From: Porphyra umbilicalis
Lineage: Eukaryota > Rhodophyta > Bangiophyceae > Bangiales > Bangiaceae
Length of the DNA: 64,000 nt
Assembly (NCBI GenBank): GCA_002049455.2
Contig: KV919093.1
Coordinates: 18,866 to 82,865, forward strand
Direction of reading: 5' to 3'
Shown: one piece after another, positions 40,576-52,954 of the stretch
How the letters are laid out: every line of letters starts with the position of its first letter
Position numbering within the stretch: the first letter of the stretch is position 1
Translations under genes and position numbers: made by a program
Notes under the pieces: model-generated
What the model was told of the DNA's origin: nothing
The model's database searches: none
What the model saw: the letters and a program-made list of their open reading frames with translations, nothing else

Positions 40576-43500
40576 ATGATGCATACCCTACGACTGCTCA
40601 CCGTCACGTGGAATGTGGGCAATGCGACCCCCCCATCTTCCCTAGCGGCGCTGCTCGGCAGGCCCGAGGACCTGGCCGCCACCGACCTCGTCGCCGTCGC
40701 CCTGCAGGAGATGCCGACCCGCTTTGACCGCGTGGAAGACCGCGTCGCGCGGATGGTGCAACCGTTCCGCTCGTCGGGCAAGGACGGGGGGACGTCCCCG
40801 TCGGTGGTCATCCTGCCCCCCGTGCCCACCCCCCACGTGGTGCCGTCGGGTGTCGGAGCGCCCGCGGCCTCCCGGGGCGCCACGCGCAGCCCGTCGCCGG
40901 GGGTGGGGGGCGCCGCCGCGCCGCGGGCGGGCGGCGCGGGGGGGGGCGGCGCACCGGCCCTCACCGTCACCGCCGTTGCCGGCGGCGGCCCAGCAACGGC
41001 GGCGGCGTCTATCACGGCGGTCGCCGCCGCCGACCCCCCCCCCCCGATCGACGGTGGGTTGCAACGGCAGCAGCAGCGGCGGCCGACGCCCAACCGCCCA
41101 TCGCCCGTGGCGGGGAGCCCCCCCCGCCCCTTGGCGGCGACGATGGTGGGCTGGGCGCGAGCCCCTGGGACGCGAGCCCCGGGTGGGTGGGCAGCCCCGG
41201 GGCCGGGAGCCCCCCCCCCCCCCCCCCCCCACCCCCGTCGTGGACGTGCGGCGGGACCGGGAGCGCAACCGCGCGCGGGAGCGGGACAAGGAGCGGCGGC
41301 GGCGGCGGCGGGAGCCGCCCGCGCCGGCCACCATGCCCGGCCGCCCGGCCGCCGACGGGGGCGGCTGCTGGTCAGACGGGGCGGTGCGGTCGCCGCGGTC
41401 GCCCGGGGGGGGGGGGGGGGGGGGTGGGGCGCCCCCGCCGCCCGGGGGGGGTCGGCGCCGCCACCTCCCCGCGGCGGGCAGCGACGCGGGCGGGGGCGGG
41501 GGATTCGCGCCTCCTCTCCTCCCTCGCGTTGGGCGAGGCGGGGGCGCAGGCGCTCGGCGCGGCGACGGCGGCGGCGGCGGTGACGGCGGCGGCGGCGGCG
41601 ACCGCCGCTGGCATTGTCGCAGCGGGGAATGCCGGCGGCGGCGGCAACGGCGGCGGCGGCGGCGTGCATGCCAGCGCCAGCGGGGAGGAGGAGCCGTCCA
41701 AGTGGTCCGCCCTCATCCGTGACACGCTCGGCCCCAGCTTTATGCAGTGCGGCGAGCGCCGCTTGTTTGGCATCAAGCTGTTTGTCTACCACCAGCGGCG
41801 GCTCAAGCACCTGGTCCGCTCCGTCGAGACGGTGCGGGAGGGCACGGGCATTGCCAACAGCGTCGGCAACAAGGGCGCCGTTGGTGTCGTCCTCCGCCTC
41901 GGCGACACGCTCGTCGCGTTTGTCAATGCGCACCTCGCCGCGCACGACGGGCCAAAGTACCGCAAGGAGCGCCAGGAAGACGTGATGGACTTGGTGCGCT
42001 CCCTCGAGCGCGGCCGCCCCGACGCCAAGCGCGGGGACGGGCGGCTGCCGCTCTTCCACCGGTTCACCCACCTGTTTTGGATGGGCGACCTCAACTATCG
42101 GCTCAATACGGCGCTGACGCACAGCGGCGTCGAGTTGCCGTTTGACGCGCGGCGGCGGCACCTCCTCGAGCTCATTGCGGCGGGCGACGTGGCCGGCCTG
42201 CTCGCCGCCGACGAGTTGCGTCATGAGCGCGCGCGCGGGTCGGTGTTTGCCAACTTTCGCGAGGGGCCGATCCACTATCTGCCGACGTTCAAGGTCCGCA
42301 CGGGGCCCGCGGGGGTGGCCTACCCGTCCGACCCTGCGGCCATTTACGCCGACAGCCGCGCGCCGGCCTACTGCGACCGCATCCTGTGGCACTCCCTCCC
42401 CCTCCACCGCCCCCACGTGCGGCAGTTGACCTACAACGCCGTGCCGTCGTACACCGTGTCGGACCACAAGCCGGTCATGGCGGCGTTTCACATGGACATT
42501 GCCAAGCGGGTGCCCCCGGTGCGGCCGGCCGAGGGGCTCCGCCTCACCTTGGACGTGCGGCTCATCCGCCTGCGGGGGTTGTACCCGACGCCGCCCGCGC
42601 CGACGCTGCTGCCGACGCTGCTGCCAGCGTCGGCGGCGGATGCGCCGGCCAAGGGCGGGGGCGCCCGCGGCGGGGGCAGGGAGCACGGCGCCACCTTTGT
42701 GGCGACCGACATTTTTTCCGACGCGGAGCTGAGCGACGACGCTGCCGACGGGGTGTGTGGCAGCAGCGGCGGCGGCGGTGGTGGCGGTGGCGGCGGCGGG
42801 AATGGGGTTGGCGACACCCACACCGTCGGCAGTGGGGACCGGCGCGGCGGCGGCCGGCCCCGCCGCGGCGTCGGCCGCAGGCGGGTGCGGGTGGCCATCC
42901 ACGGGGAGGGCGTATTTTTGAAGACGGGGCGCGTCTACTCGACGACGCTCCGCTCCGTGGCCGACGGGGGGGTCCTGTCGATATCGCGCACGGGTGGCAG
43001 CGCCGGCGTGAGTGCAGACGGGTTGGGCACCTCCCCTGGGGGGGGGGGCTGACTGGGTTTCCTGCCGGCGGGGGGGGAGGTGGCGGCAATGGCGGTGGCG
43101 GCAGCATCAGCGGGCCATCTGCGGGTTGGACGGGCGGCGGCGGCGGTGGCGGCGGCGGCGGCGGCGGCGGCGGCATTGGCGGTTGCGGTGGCGGGGGTGG
43201 TGGTCCCGGTGGTGCCCCCGGCGCCATGGGCGGCGGGGGTGTCGGCGGCGGCGGTTCCCCCGTCGTTCTCGTGCAGGGCACCCGCGAGCGCACGGGCGAT
43301 GGGCTCCCGTCCATCCCCCTCGCCCCCGTGGCGAGCCTCGACGACGTGCGCCTCTCGTACGTGCGCTTTGTCTTTACCCGGGCCGGCTCCAAGACGGGCG
43401 CGTCGGGCGTCCTCCCTCTCGCCGCCCTCCTCCGCTTCTCTGGCGAAGGCGACCAAGACGAGGCGTGTGGCGGGCTGTTGGCCAGCGGAGGGGAGGCGGC

Positions 43501-43774
43501 CTTGTCCGACATTGCGTCGCGGCGGCGGCGCGTCCTCGGCGTCCGCCCCGGGATGGTCAAGTTTGAGCTCCCCCTCACCAAGTATGGGACCGCCGGGGCG
43601 GTCATGGAGGGCAAAGTCGCCCTCGTGCCGGGGTCGGACGGGTGGGGGGGGCCCTGGACCGACTCGACGGGCGGCGTCGTCAAGGGCGCCGACGGTCGAT
43701 CGGTGGCGGGGGGGGTGTCGGGGGGGGGGGGCGCCGGCGGCGGCGGCCTCTGCACAAGGCCCAAAAAGTGGTGA
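40576..43774 (+). CDS. Inositol polyphosphate 5-phosphatase, frame interrupted
   Basis: It would hydrolyse the 5-phosphate of inositol phosphates or phosphoinositides. The double ATG at 40576 opens MMHTLRLLTVTWNVGN, the Asn-bearing first motif, with VALQEM (Mg-binding Glu) soon after. A ~290-residue low-complexity insert follows. The catalytic core then resumes with GIANSVGNKGAVGV, FVNAHLAAHD, FWMGDLNYRL and PAYCDRILW; the last two are the two signature motifs of the family. SDHKPV closes the core. The C-terminal ~400 residues include possible C2-like strands (LTLDVRLIRLRGLYP; VRLSYVRFVFTRAGSKTG) separated by poly-Gly. The frame changes in C/G runs near 41210-41230, 41400-41500 and 43040-43048. 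All core motifs lie in one uninterrupted frame (41700-42500), so the enzyme is probably functional and the breaks are likely assembly errors. Confidence 0.82.
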
Positions 43775-45718
43775 AGAAGGCTATCCGGCCAGCGGTAGAC
43801 GCGTTTTGAGTGGAGGGGGGGCGGGGGACACGGGAGAGTGGGGTAGACTGGCAGTGCCAAACGTTTTTGGACAAGATACCCGTATTAGTTTCCGTCTGTT
43901 CCTTCTCTGCGTTTGCTCCGAGCTTCCGTGCACTCGTGTACTTCCCTGTTACTGTGCACTCGCCACCCTAAAATGCAGGATGCAATGGGGGTGCTGTGTG
44001 GCTCACACCTCGCATCAAGCGTCCGCGTCTTTGGCGTCATGATGGCGCCAATGACGTGGACGGTGTGGGAGCCGTCAACCGTCATGCGAGTGCAGGTTCC
44101 CACTTTCGTCTCTCTCTACACAAAGTATTACTATTTTTTTAACTTTGGCGCACAGAGGAACAAGACCAGACCGGAACGTGATCTGATTGGCTCACGTCGC
44201 TTTTCTGCCGCGCTCATTGGCCGAGCTTGCTGTTTCCGCCCGCCATTGATGTTCCTGCTGACATCGGCCAAATTTCAGCCATCAGCGAAAATCAGGTTCA
44301 TCAGCCCTTGCCCGTTCGACTTGATCCATCGTCAGAAACCTTGTGCCGCCCAACGAAAAGCAAACGAGACTGGACGAACCGAACGGTCGAAATCGTCGTG
44401 CAGTCGTCCGCGCCAGCGTTCGGAGAACAAGCCCCAGACATTCTCTCGATTCGTGTGGGTGCCCGCCACTCCCCTGATGGAAGGGGGTGCCCTGTGCGAC
44501 GTTCAGGCAGCCCTTGAAACGGGGGGTCGTCGCTCGAGGGACAGGCTAGGTTGAGCTGCGTCACCGGACAGGGCCTCTGTGCCCACTTCAGAGCGACTGC
44601 CAGGACGTGCTCTGGAAGTGCCGAGAACAGCCTGCAGGCGTATGGTCTGTCGGCCTGACAGCGGTGCCGCTGACCAATAGCCGGGCTCGGTGGTACCTCG
44701 AAATGAACCGCTCGTGGACCCAATCAATTTTTCGGGCGCGCGCCGTACTTGGGCTAGCATTGCGGTCTGCGTGCTGCAGTACTCATCTGGAGGGCGTCCA
44801 AACGCGACGGAAACGCCCTGTCCCAAGCATTCCATCCTTTCTTTCACTCTTAGCACACTAACAAACGTAGTAGCTCCGGCGAGGTGTACCACCATGTTGA
44901 TGCGATGCGATTGGCTGTTGGAGCAGCTGACATCCGTGTTCTGGCCAATGGACAGCCGTTATGGGTTGTGCCTCCGAGTGCCTCACCTCGTCCCGCTCGT
45001 CGAGACTTAGCGGTGTGCCTGTCCGCCGTCTCCCAGGCACGCGGGTCGCGGACTACACACTGCGGTGGCCCTTTATGCAGTCGGCTGTGACGGGTACCCA
45101 GACCAGCTACTGTTAAGGCGGCTGAAAGGGAGGCAGAAGTCCTGACGGCGGCATCTGAGGGCAACAATGCGCTAACGGTGGCGGCGATGCCCGTGGCCGA
45201 CGGCGCGGCGTCGGCGGCTGTCGCGTCGGCTGCGGCCACGATGGCGGCGTCTGCGGCCGCTGATGCGGCGCCCCCCCCCGCCCCTCCCGCGCCACCCCGC
45301 CGACAAAGGCGGCGGCCCGCCCCCTCTCCTCGAAGCGCGCCAAACCGACGCGGCGGCGGCGGCAAGGCGGCGGCCTCGGCGGCACCGGGTACTGCCGGCG
45401 TGGCGCTGCCGTGCATGACCATCTCCGCGGCCACCGCGGCAGCAGCGAGCCAGAGCAGCAGGGCGTGCGGCGCGGGGACGTGCCGCACCAGCGTCTGCGT
45501 TCGCGAGGCGGTGGTGGGACGACTAGGCGCCTTGCCTCTGAGCACGCGCACATCATATGACGTTTGGCGAGGGAGGTAGTGTGGCAGGCGCCCCTGAGCT
45601 CGAATCATTGCGTTGGGCCTGGTTGTTGAGGTCATGACGGGGGCATGCCGTTGAAACACAGTCAAGATCTTTGTTCAGGGCTTGATGCACATAAACAAGA
45701 CGAGGTGGCTTTGATCGA
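43775..45718. other. Spacer between 5-phosphatase and transposase
   Basis: 43850-45100 has ordinary composition and no gene I can support. 45120-45440 is Ala-codon-rich on the plus strand and open for 133 codons (45178-45579), but shows no motif. 45580-45718 is the region just past the transposase stop and could contain the element's end. I found no clear terminal repeat. Confidence 0.5.
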
Positions 45719-48700
45719 CTATGGCGCTTCGGTAATGCTATTTGTTGTCCACGGGAAGAAGACGTTGGTGAAGAAACGCTCCCGCCGCCGCTCGTGCGGC
45801 GTGTGAGGCGTTGTCGCAGGCGTGCCGAGCAGTCCCCACCGCGTGCCCAGCTCCTCGAAGTCGGGCACCACGTGCTCCAGCCGCACCACGCGCGTGATCG
45901 GCACCGCATCGAGAGCGGGGAACCCCGTCATCGGGTCCATCACCCACTTGTACCGGCGGCAGTTGAAGCGCGACAGAACGCACGTCGATCTGTGCTCTGC
46001 CAACTCAAGCCTCTGCACAACTAACAACTCGCGGCGCACACCGCTCACGGCGCGCACGAGCAGCCGAGCGAGGCCAAGCCGAGGCTCTGATGATTCTCCA
46101 GGCACGTCGTAGTACACATGGTCGAACCAAGGCTTTCCATACAACACCCGGGCCGCACGAACGAGCTGCCGGACAGGCTTGCTGCGCCACGGAAGCATTG
46201 CTTCAATCTTGAACGTGTTGACGACCACCAGCTGCTGCGCGGCGGTAGCATTAAGTAGCGTCGGAAGTAGTTGGAGCCGCCCGTCATCCGCTGCCGCCGC
46301 GTCCCTTACGGTAAGGCGGCGCCCGGAAACCCGGCACCGCTTCCGCTTAATGGCCAACTCGCCCCCATCCATTGAAAGCTCGGTGGCGGCACAAGGGCTC
46401 GGACCAGCGGCGGCGCCATCAGCTCCCGCGTTGTCTTCCACGTCTTGGACCTCGATCTCGTCCTCATCGTCCTCGTCGGAGGCGACTGCTTCAGCCTCGT
46501 CGCTCTGCCCGCCACCAAAATCCAACTCCATCGCCGCGTCTTCGTCGGCTGCCTCGACCCCATCAAACGTACCGCGAGCCGGTCCGCCGGGGGCCGCTCG
46601 GTCGGCGGCACCACCGACATCAGCCGCTGCGAGCCCCTCGTCACCGCTCTCCGCAGCACGCGCACGACCACTATGCTCGTCCTGAGCACCCGTAGCGGGA
46701 GTCTTGTCAGCAATGTCGGACTCAACGATGTGCGACAACGTCTGCTCGCACCGGAGCATCTGGACCGTAAAAGAGGCCTCCTGCTTGTTTGTGTTCGTCC
46801 ACATGATCTTGATGCGTTTGTGTAGCGACTCGTTGACGCTTGTGTCTGCCTCGATGACGTTACCGCGCAGGAGCAGCTCGTCGAGGAGATGGTACGCCAG
46901 GGTGTGCATCTTTGTCGTATTGACTGGGCCAAACAGCACCCGGACGTACTTGGTGACGAACGAGTAGGCATCATTGGCCAACTCCTCTGACTCGGACTGG
47001 GTCATCGAGTATCCCTCCTCCTTGTTATCGCCGCAGAGCTTACCCATGAGGGATGCAGCGAGGCAGACGACCTCAAGGACGGCATCGTGCGTCGGCATGT
47101 CACCAAACAGGTCCTTGTACTCACGCTCCCTGTCGGATACAGTGGGTACCGGGGCGTCGTCCTCTGCCTCCTCGCCGCCAGAGAGGGTGTCGTCTGTGCC
47201 AGCATCGCTGTAGGTGGCATCGGAAGAGTCGCCGGGCGCGTCACTTGATGCGACGCTGGCCGCATCATTACTGTCGGTGGAGGACGACTCGGTGTCCGTT
47301 TGGGCGCGCAAGCCCTGAGAGTCCACCCGTCGGCGCGTGCGTCGCCGGACAGCAGGCGACAACCTCCGGCCGCGCTTGCGGCCCAAAAATGGCTCTTTCG
47401 AGCCCGGTAGGCGCCGAGAAACAGCCCCAGCTACCATGTGCATTAGTACAACAAGGCCATGCCTCCAGGAGCACCCGGTGAAGGTTGACTGCTTCACTCC
47501 TGTACATACCAGGTACCTGCACAGGCGTCAAAACAAAAGCGAAGCATGAGCAACGGATTATACAGAAAGGAATCGCGTCAGAATTTGCAAATAGAAGCAT
47601 GGTGTTTGGCTACAGAGGACTGGCCGGACGGAGCGAGAAAGAAGAAAAAGGAGGGCTTGCGCCCAGAGGCGATATCAAGAGCGTCACGCGGCGCCAGCGG
47701 CACCCGTTCCTGCAAGAGGCCAATCAACAGACGTACCCTGGTGCCACAATCGACGCATTGGATATCCGACTCATATGACGGGAGCGCTCACTCATGGCCA
47801 CGACCGTCTTTTTCCAAGGCCCCCACCGAGCGAAGCCGCCCTTGCAAAGAACCTTCAGCAACGCGGGGATCTTCTTGGCGAGCACGCGGATGACCCCCAG
47901 CTTCATGACCTGCAGGCCCAATAAAACACGACAGGAATAGCACCATGGAGTAGTACATGCACTAAAACACGCGTCAGAATCGAGCAGGCCCCGTCCCGTC
48001 ACCCTTCCGAATGGCCAGGCAGCCGAATGCCGAACGAATGCGCATGTGTACGTATCAATCACGCGCCCAACTCGGAACAAGTGATCATAACAAAACGTAC
48101 GTGAAGCATGTCGAATCCAAAGATATCATAGAGCCGCAAAGAGCCTGTGCCCAGACCGTGCACGGCTGCCAGCGCGGGCACAATGGCCACTGTCGACGTG
48201 TCGGCGGCGAGATGGTCGAGAAACGCGCGGCTGGCGCCGTTCTCGCGGTGCCTTGCCGCTTGAAGCTGGAGCTCGACGTTGTCGAGCACCTCTCGGCGGC
48301 CGGAGTGTGCGTCGGCGCATCCTGCCTTGGATTTGCCGACCATACAGTGCGAGCACTGAAACGTGCACCCACTCAGCTTGAGCCCTAGGATGTGGCGCTC
48401 TTCGGGCTGGTCGGCCGCGTACAACACGATACGCGGGACGGCAAGGATGGGCCCGACACGCGGCAGGTTCCACACTTGGCCCTCGGCGCTGGCAGTGATG
48501 ACCCCATCGAGAAGCACAGCCAAGCAACGCTGCAGAACCTCATCTCGCAGCATACGCACGCGGTGGATCTCTTCAGCGTCCTCACTTTTGGCTTTGATGT
48601 ACGGAATGTAGCCAACGGTGAGCCACTGCACCTTCCCTGTGAGGATGTTGGGAAACCGTACCCTGATGGGGTACGCGTAGTGGGCTGCTCAACACGTGAC

Positions 48701-50636
48701 ACAAGGAATGTGAAAGAAGATAACATCCATAGAAAACACTGGCAGGTTAATAGAGAGCCCGTGCTGGCTCCCAGCAACCGGAGAACCTCCACACCAAAGG
48801 AAATAAATCCGTATCGGTGTCGGCCAAGAGCGAAACGACAAGCAGCACTGGCTGGAGGCCAACGCGCAAGACAAGCACGGCAAAGCGAATAGATATGGAC
48901 GTACCGTTGTTCCAGGACACGAGCGTGGCGTCAGAAAACAGCTGTATGGCGAGCGTGAAAACGGCGAGCCGCTTGCCGCCGACCGTCTTGTTGGCGTGGA
49001 TCTTGTCGATACTCTCCTGCTCCGTCATGTAAAGGTCACCATTCAACGAGTCCGTACGCAGTACGGAGTTGTCAGCCGCAAAGCGGCGCTTGCCCCGGAG
49101 ACACAGGGACGTCGCCTTGGTGAACGCGTCCAGGGCAACAATCATGACGTCACGACTGTAAAAGAGGTAAGTGGCGCTGCCCGACTTGATCTCCGTCTTG
49201 CGCCATTTCTGCTCGTGCAGGCAGCGGTTGGCCTCTCCATCAAGAGCGGACAAGAATGCCGAAGCCTTGGGAAAGGCGGACTCGACCGGACCGTCCATGC
49301 CCTCGAGCTTGTTCAACGCCTCCTTGAGCGCAATCATGTCCCGCTTTCTCTTACTCAACTTCTTGTTGCACCCGCGCTTCGACGCGGCGCCGCCCTTCCG
49401 AGCAGCCTGCCCGTCCGTGCCGAACTGCGGTCTCTTGTCAGACGGACCGCCGCCCAACGCCGGATCCGCGCCCAGTGTAGATGCCGTAGGGTCCGCCGGC
49501 GCACTTTGCGTAACTCCCGTCGCTCCTGTGTTACCAGACACTAGGGATGCGAATCGCGCCGCGTCATCAGGCCTGGCGGACGCGACGAGCATGGCGATCG
49601 CAGCCTGCAGCGCCTGCCTGTTGTTCTTGGGCCGCCTCTTTCTCCGCTCGGGTCGTTTTAGATGAGAGGCGCTGGCCTCTCGACTCGCATTGTCGGTTGA
49701 CGTACTTGGGCCGCCCAAAGATTGGTTCACTCCCGTGGCCACGTCGGGCGGGTCGATGGCATCCGAGTCATCATCCGACGAATCGTCAGACGGCGTCTCG
49801 CCTTCAACGACGGCGCGCACCGCGGCAGCAGCCGCGTGCTGCGTCCGCATAGCGGCACGCTCGGCGAGCACCGTCGTGTGGTAGAACTCCGCGCGCGCCT
49901 TAGCAGACAAGCCGCTGCCACCGGCTGAGAGCGCGAACATACGCATCGCCTTGAGCTCGTCCGTGACGAACAGTGACGGCCTCCCCCCTCGCTCGGGTGG
50001 CACGACGGGCTGGGTCCGCTCCAAATCTCCAAACGCCTTGTAATATTCGTGCACGAGAGCAGGCGTGCCCGTGGCTCCCTGCCGGATGTTCGACAGCGTC
50101 TTGTCGTCGCCGCCCTCGACGGCTAGCCCACTGTCGCACTCAACGGACGGGGCACCAGTGGCGTCGGCCAAACTCGCAGCGCCAGCGTCGCCGCCGCGCA
50201 TGTGGTGCTCGTCGTCGACAGGCCCTCCCCCGATCCGTCCGGCTGCGCCCCCTGCAGTTGACGCGGGCGTCCCATGGCGGGGCTCCAAAGCCGCTGGAGA
50301 AGGGCGAACGCCGACACCACATCCCGGAGCAACGCGATGGCTCCCGACGTGTTCAGCGTGGTAGCGCAGCTGGTGCTGTATCAGATTGGCACTGAACCGT
50401 ACGGGCTGGTGGCAGATATCGCAAACCACCGAGTCCGGGGCCACCGCCGCGTGAGCTGCCTCAGTAGCCGCATTTGCACCAGCCGCAGCCACGGCCGCGG
50501 TGGCCGCTGCCGCACGGGCGGCCTCGGCCAGAACCTCCGCATTGGCAGCTGCGGCAACAGCCACTTGAGCAGCATCCGCGGCGTCCGACGCCGCCGCATT
50601 ATCCGCGTCTTCCGCCGCCGCCTCTGCCGTTCGCAT
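45719..50636 (-). CDS. Plavaka-like DDE transposase, four exons, catalytic residues present
   Basis: A cut-and-paste DNA transposase of about 1428 residues. Exons are 50636-48905, 48684-48101, 47909-47737 and 47516-45719. All three donors read GTACGT, the acceptors end in CAG, and the phases (1, 0, 2) agree at each junction. An Ala-rich N-terminus is followed by a C2H2 finger at 72-93 (C-x2-C-x12-H-x4-H). The core has LFSDATLVSW (first Asp, D569), then THYAYPIRVRFPNI and VGYIPYIK, CTFQCSHC, and FDMLHVMKLGV (second Asp, D769, spanning the exon 2/3 junction). After an acidic stretch comes NTTKMHTLAYHLLDELLLRG with SVNESLHKRIK (candidate Glu, E1059). A second acidic insert precedes the C-terminus. 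This order matches Plavaka/CACTA-related transposases. The unbroken frame argues for a recent or domesticated copy. No terminal inverted repeats were identified. Confidence 0.8.
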
Positions 50637-52954
50637 CGTCAAGAGAACCTCGCCTTGAAGGAGAAACGCGCGGTGCGTGGACCCACCGGCACACCGTCGC
50701 TCACCGGCGCAGTGCGCTCAAAAGGCCCTTCGCACAAAAACGTCGCCACCGCCACCAGTCCAGGTGACGCATGCGTGCTGATCCCACAGGCGGTCGAGAT
50801 GCGGTTTCCGCAGTGGACGTGCGCGACGGTAGCCGCCGCCGCGGACGCTCCACAGGCGTGCCGTAACCCCGCCGACCCCCGACCCCACCGTCATCCAAGC
50901 GCCAGCCGCGCGCGGGACGGCAGCGAGCCCGCACCGACACGGTACGGGCGCCGCCGCCGCGGCGGCCACAAGAGTGTGCAGACAACGTCGCGGAAGGTTC
51001 GTCAGGGCGGCGTGTAAGGGCGCCCCGCCGACCTCACCGTCTCCCAAGCCTCATTGACACACGGGCAGAACGCGAGCCCGCACGCGAGCAGGAGCGGGCG
51101 CCACTGCTGTGTCGGCCGTGCGCGGCAGCAGCCCACGCGTCAAACGATCTACGAGGGTGTCACCGACCTGCCAAACCAAGACGCACCGGCTTGGAATTCC
51201 CAACGGTGCCCGCAACGCGCACGCCCGCGTCTCAAGCACGCCGTAGGCTCCACCGCCATAATTGTAGTGGTTGCCGGCAGTCAGCGCATCGGAAGCTCCA
51301 CCGGGCCGCCGTTGACCCACCTCACCAGGCTCGGGATGCCATCGGCGGCTGTTGCGGACGCATTTCCGAGCGCAGCACGCTACGGCCGCCGCACCAGGCT
51401 CACGTGTCCGTGCCGCACGCGCCACCAACGTCGCCGCCGTGCCAGCCGTGCGGGCCGGCGGCCAGCGCGCCGAATGCTCTGCCGTGGCGCCGTCGACACA
51501 ACCGCTCAGGCCGCACAGGCCTCGGTGCGTTTTTGGCGCCTGCACCGCGCGGGCCCGCGCCCAGCACCCCAGGACCGCCGCTGTCGTCGAGATGGTACGC
51601 GACAGCGCCTCGAGCGGTCCAGCAGAGCGGTACTGACCCGTCCCGCCTCAACTGGTCCGACCGTCAAATCAGAGGGGCACGCGACGTACCCGCTCACACG
51701 CGCCCTGCGCTCCACAGATGCTGCCACCGTGGCAGCCGTCCGCGCGGGCTGCCGTGGCGTCGGACACTCCACCAAGCGGGGGGCAGTCGAGAGGCCCACT
51801 TTCGTTGAGAGCGGCCGCCGAACCCTAGCGGCACACGCTACACACGCGCGCCCGCGCCCGAGACGTCGCAGACGGTGTGATCCCCCCCCCCAGCACTTGC
51901 ACCGGACACGCACAGGCTCGCGCCACAGCCGCGCGCCTGTATCCAATGCCCGAGACGCTGCCACCGAGGCAAGGGCCCTAGCAGGCAGTAGCCAGCGCAT
52001 CAGACGTGGCAGAGCAATGCCATCAACCCGCGTCATCCCGACGCCGCAGGACCACCGGCCCACGCCATGCCCGCGCGTCGCCTCCCCAGATGCCACAGAG
52101 GCCACCTCTGCGCCGTCAGGGTGCACCGGCAAGCACCACCGCGGCCGCGCCGACCATAACGGGCCTGAACACACCCCGCAGACTCACCGGCGAGGGACAC
52201 ACCACGAAGCGACCACGGCGAGAGGCGCAACGACCAGGTCGCTCGTGCCTCCTCCTGACGGGGGGGGGGTGAGCACACCCCGGCACGTGCCGGAGCGACC
52301 GACGTGCCGCGGGCGCACCCTTTGCGAACACTGGCTGCTCTCGGGGACACCTCAGCCCACGGCCTTGCTCGGTGTCTGCAGGCGCCGGCCAACACGGTCT
52401 CGAGTGTCTCGTTTCGGGGACAGTGGGAGGGACGACAGGGGACGTCGCTAGGCCTCTGGGCGGGGGCCCCATGTTTTTGGCGCGGCACGTCTCCGCAGGC
52501 TGCGGCGCAACAACACGCGAGCGGTCGCGAAGGACGCCTGTTCCGGCTGCATTCGACTTAAATTTACAGTCGAGACACTGAGGCCTCCTAATTTGCTCGG
52601 ACTGCGGCACGAATTTGAAGCGCAGACCAACCCGTGTCACTGCCGACCGCTGCTGTCCTCGCTGACCAGCCCGGGGTTGTGCAGGTCGCCGGCCCAGTAG
52701 GCGATGGACGATGCTGCCTGCTTGTGTGGCACCCTCCTGGAGTGGGGTTGCAGCCGCTCCTGGCCACAGCGAGGGTGGTGCTTGGCTGCTTTGCGTAGAA
52801 GACGATGTGTCAGGTTGGGTCACGGACCGGTCTTTATGAGTATCGCCCGACGGGTGCTGCTCCATAGCGACTCTTGCTCGGCGCCGATCACCGGTGGTAT
52901 CGAGAAAGGACACCGCTCGCACCCCCCTCGCACTCATCGACCACACCCTTCCAC
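50637..52954. other. Spacer upstream of transposase
   Basis: The first few hundred bases must hold the transposase promoter (reading left). 50900-52260 is C-rich on the plus strand, with recurring short GAGCCCGCACG/GGGCGCC-type motifs (compare 50918-50955 and 51070-51102). These could be subterminal repeats of the element, but the similarity is weak. I recognise no gene, although frames stay open on both strands. Confidence 0.4.

Noticed and set aside
44250..44290. Partial similarity (CATCGGCCAAA) to the hairpin arm at 28934-28944
   Set aside because: Only about 11 bases match and there is no paired arm nearby, so this is not evidence of a second element copy.
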